Shown here: in pieces, positions 6,633 through 8,416 of the stretch | Layout: each line of letters opens with the position of its first letter | Numbering within the stretch: position 1 is the stretch's first letter | NCBI GenBank assembly: GCA_964390795.1 | Contig: CAYMLQ010000265.1 | Span: 1-8,416 of the forward strand | Reading direction: 5' to 3' | DNA from: CAYMLQ01 sp964390795 | GTDB lineage: Bacteria > Verrucomicrobiota > Kiritimatiellia > RFP12 > UBA1067 | Length of the DNA: 8,416 bases | Notes under the pieces: model-generated | What the model saw: the letters and a program-made list of their open reading frames with translations, nothing else | Told to the model about the DNA's origin: nothing | The model's database searches: none | Made by a program: the position numbers and the translations under genes

Positions 6633-6974
6633 TACGGAGCCACGGCCTTCGGCGCGACGTCCTCGTAGCGGGCGCGAGCGTCGCCGATCTTGATTTCAGT
6701 GGCGAAGATGACCTTGTTCGTCAAGCCGCAGGTTCGTGCGCGTGGGCTTCTCCTGCGCGTTGCCGAAGCTCTGGCGGACGAACCAGTTGGTGTTTCCGAC
6801 GGAGATCTCCGAGCGGAAGTCATCGTGGAAGAGGATCGGCTTCTTGTAGTCGAACACCTCGATGTTGCTGAAATGGCGGTAGCGAGGGGCCTCTGGCTTG
6901 CCGGCGCCTGCCGCGTACAGCGTGAGCGCGGTCGCCACCAGCGTGGCGCAGAAGATGATGCGTAAGGTAGTCAT
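6632..6974 (-). pseudogene. Small secreted protein with a probable frameshift
   Basis: ATG at 6974 opens a frame with a clear signal peptide (MTTLRIIFCATLVATALTLYAAG), then HFSNIEVFDYKKPILFHDDF and NTNWFVRQSFGN, reminiscent of the start of secreted concanavalin-like or sugar-hydrolase domains in PVC bacteria. This frame ends at TGA 6698-6696 after 92 residues. The overlapping frame then reads like coding sequence, NKVIFATEIKIGDARAR to VAPKAVAP, with G/C at most third positions, and stops at TAA 6634-6632. Removing one base in CTTGACG (6725-6719) would join both into about 113 residues. It is therefore a frameshifted gene, a sequencing error, or a genuine 92-residue protein. The start lies five bases after the SGNH esterase stop and has no strong ribosome site, suggesting translational coupling. 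I do not recognise a function; a full concanavalin-like domain would be about twice as long. Confidence 0.55.
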
Positions 6975-6979
6975 ACGTG

Positions 6980-8416
6980 TCACTGCCGATCTGCCATCGC
7001 GCCGGCCGGCGTATCGCCGGCGACGACGACTAGCTTCTGAATGTAGAAGGGCACTTCGTTCGGCACTTTGGCAAAGGACCGGTACATGCCGATGCTGGCA
7101 TACTTGGCGTCCTTCGGGACATTGCAGCCAGCGAGGACGATCCATTTCCAGTTGCCGCGAGCGTATTGGGTGGACCCGGTCACTTGATCGCTGGCACTCG
7201 TGGTGAATTTGACCTGCATATCCTGCTCGGCGGCGACGGGAATATAACACAGCACGGCGATGCTCAAGGTCTTACCCAGGCTTTGAGCCAATGCCGCCTT
7301 CGACAAAAGAACATCGACGCCGTCATTTTGTTTCCGGCCCGTGAGCGCCAGTGAATGCGCCGCTTTGGCGAAGGCATGTTCAGCATTTTTCTTGACCGCC
7401 GCGCCCCCCACAATCCGCCAATGGGTGGGCACGTCACCCGTCCAGTCGCTGAGGTCTCCATTCTCGATCAGAGAAGTCCCGCGAGCGGTAACCCAGCCTG
7501 GGGCAGGGGCCACTTCTTTCGCTGGGGCCTGCTCCCATGCGGCGACAAGCTGACGATAGATCAAGTCATATCCCTTGCCGCTGGGATGGACGTTGTCTTG
7601 ATAGAGTTGCGGGTTGCGGGACTGGTCGATGAAAGGCGAATAGCCATCCACCATGGTCAATGAAGGTGTGATCTCCGCAACAGCCTTCCACCAGTCAAGG
7701 ACGCGCTGGTAGCCATCGTTGTCGCGCCACGGGTTCTGAATAATAGCGGCTTGCGGAGTGTCCGGGAAGGCGAGGTCGATCCGCCCGATGGGGGCAAAGA
7801 ACGAGCCTCGTCCGGTGGCGAAGTTGGAGGGGGGAAGGTTTGCCTGATGGTTGTGGCCATGGTTCCAGAGGATTAAATCCGGAGAGTTGCCGTTTAAGGG
7901 AGCCGTCATAGCTTCCCACCTCGTTCCGTCGATCATGGCCTGTGCGACCGCGCCGGGGAGCACGGCGTTGAGAACGGTGAGTGTGGCCTCCGTCGTCCCT
8001 TCCGCGACCACAAGCGGAGAACCGTATTGTCTCTGCCCAGTAGCCCCTTTGTTTGTCCACTCAGCCCAGAGCAGTTCGGTGGTGCGATGCGTGGGAAACG
8101 TTGTCGCGAGCCAGCGAATGAAGCGCCGCGTGCCACTCTCTTCACGATAGCCCGTGCTATCGGAGATGATGAGAAGCGTGACGGACTTCCCCTCTGTGAG
8201 TCGCTTCTTGCTCCGCGAGAAGGCGTTTCTCATTGGTGAGGTGTCCAGTTCCTGTCGCGTGGCAATGGGCACATAGCCGGTCTCGAAACCCTTGGGCGGG
8301 GTGACGAGCAGGGCCGGGTCGAGGTCCGCGAGCGTGCCGACGGTGGGCGGAGCTAGGTAGTCGCGGTCCTTGGTCCAGGCGCGGTGTAGCTTCTCGACCT
8401 TCGCCTGCATCTTCTC
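6980..8416 (-). CDS. SGNH/GDSL-type esterase with C-terminal beta-rich module, N-terminus beyond the right edge
   Basis: The frame is open to the right edge (codons GAG AAG precede the first visible ATG at 8410), and no signal peptide or hydrophobic start is visible, so the true start probably lies outside the window. Counting from that ATG, residues about 75-295 form an SGNH hydrolase domain: block I LLIISDSTG with nucleophile Ser85, block III NHGHNH with Asn187, and block V DNVHPSGKGYD with Asp272 and His275. Such enzymes remove acetyl or other acyl groups, often from polysaccharides. Residues about 312-465 (IENGDLSDWTGDVPTHW to FYIQKLVVV) look like a beta-sandwich of the CBM4/9 type often attached to carbohydrate-active enzymes. 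The visible first 70 residues (KVEKLHRAWTKDRDYLAPP) are unassigned and may end another domain. The gene precedes the small secreted gene by five bases. The substrate cannot be read from the sequence, but polysaccharide deacetylation fits. Confidence 0.85.
   Translation of the reverse strand, partial: EKMQAKVEKLHRAWTKDRDYLAPPTVGTLADLDPALLVTPPKGFETGYVPIATRQELDTSPMRNAFSRSKKRLTEGKSVTLLIISDSTGYREESGTRRFIRWLATTFPTHRTTELLWAEWTNKGATGQRQYGSPLVVAEGTTEATLTVLNAVLPGAVAQAMIDGTRWEAMTAPLNGNSPDLILWNHGHNHQANLPPSNFATGRGSFFAPIGRIDLAFPDTPQAAIIQNPWRDNDGYQRVLDWWKAVAEITPSLTMVDGYSPFIDQSRNPQLYQDNVHPSGKGYDLIYRQLVAAWEQAPAKEVAPAPGWVTARGTSLIENGDLSDWTGDVPTHWRIVGGAAVKKNAEHAFAKAAHSLALTGRKQNDGVDVLLSKAALAQSLGKTLSIAVLCYIPVAAEQDMQVKFTTSASDQVTGSTQYARGNWKWIVLAGCNVPKDAKYASIGMYRSFAKVPNEVPFYIQKLVVVAGDTPAGAMADRQ

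Noticed and set aside
6975..7250. Upstream extension of the small secreted gene to 184 codons
   Set aside because: The extension overlaps the well-supported end of the SGNH esterase gene in another frame and reads as arginine-rich nonsense. The signal peptide begins at ATG 6974.

Overview
The window is GC-rich (roughly 60% by eye), and every gene I can support lies on the minus strand. Reading in the direction of transcription, right to left, the order is: an SGNH/GDSL-type esterase that runs off the right edge; a small, apparently frameshifted secreted protein; a large secreted protein of the hydrazine-synthase-alpha-related (HzsA-like) multihaem type; a doubtful 76-residue ORF; a membrane protein joining a DUF2723/glycosyltransferase-117-like domain to tetratricopeptide repeats; and the first 131 codons of a tyrosine-family integrase that runs off the left edge. 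No organism name can be read from the sequence. The gene types (HzsA-like protein with planctomycete-type cytochrome c segments, DUF2723 plus TPR, secreted SGNH esterase) and the high GC point to the PVC group, most likely a Kiritimatiellota, Lentisphaerota or Verrucomicrobiota member. This is inference from family distribution as I remember it.

Right part (about 4099-8416): three genes for exported or probably exported proteins follow each other closely, with gaps of 5 bases and about 97 bases. The esterase has clear Ser/Asn/Asp-His blocks and a C-terminal beta-rich module that looks like a carbohydrate-binding domain. The small gene starts with a good signal peptide, but its reading frame breaks near 6719-6725. 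The HzsA-like protein combines a PD40/TolB-type beta-propeller, the hydrazine synthase alpha middle domain and three CxxCH haem sites. Together they look like part of an extracytoplasmic polymer-processing and redox locus, not anammox metabolism, because no other hydrazine synthase subunit is visible.

Middle part (606-4098): the DUF2723-TPR protein has a run of hydrophobic segments and then a long soluble TPR region. It belongs to a group whose usual first-loop GDSGE/HPPG signature reads GESAT/APGH here. A strong Shine-Dalgarno sequence and a TTGA stop/start overlap bear on its start site.

Left part (1-605): the integrase gene has its own promoter with near-consensus spacing and a clear ribosome binding site. 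The 212-base gap between it and the DUF2723 gene is AT-rich in the middle. It carries an 11-base imperfect direct repeat, a 5-bp GC hairpin and a perfect 13-base tandem duplication just after the DUF2723 stop codon. This may be the edge of an integrated element, but no attachment core can be proved from one side. I see no tRNA, rRNA, CRISPR array or complete insertion sequence.
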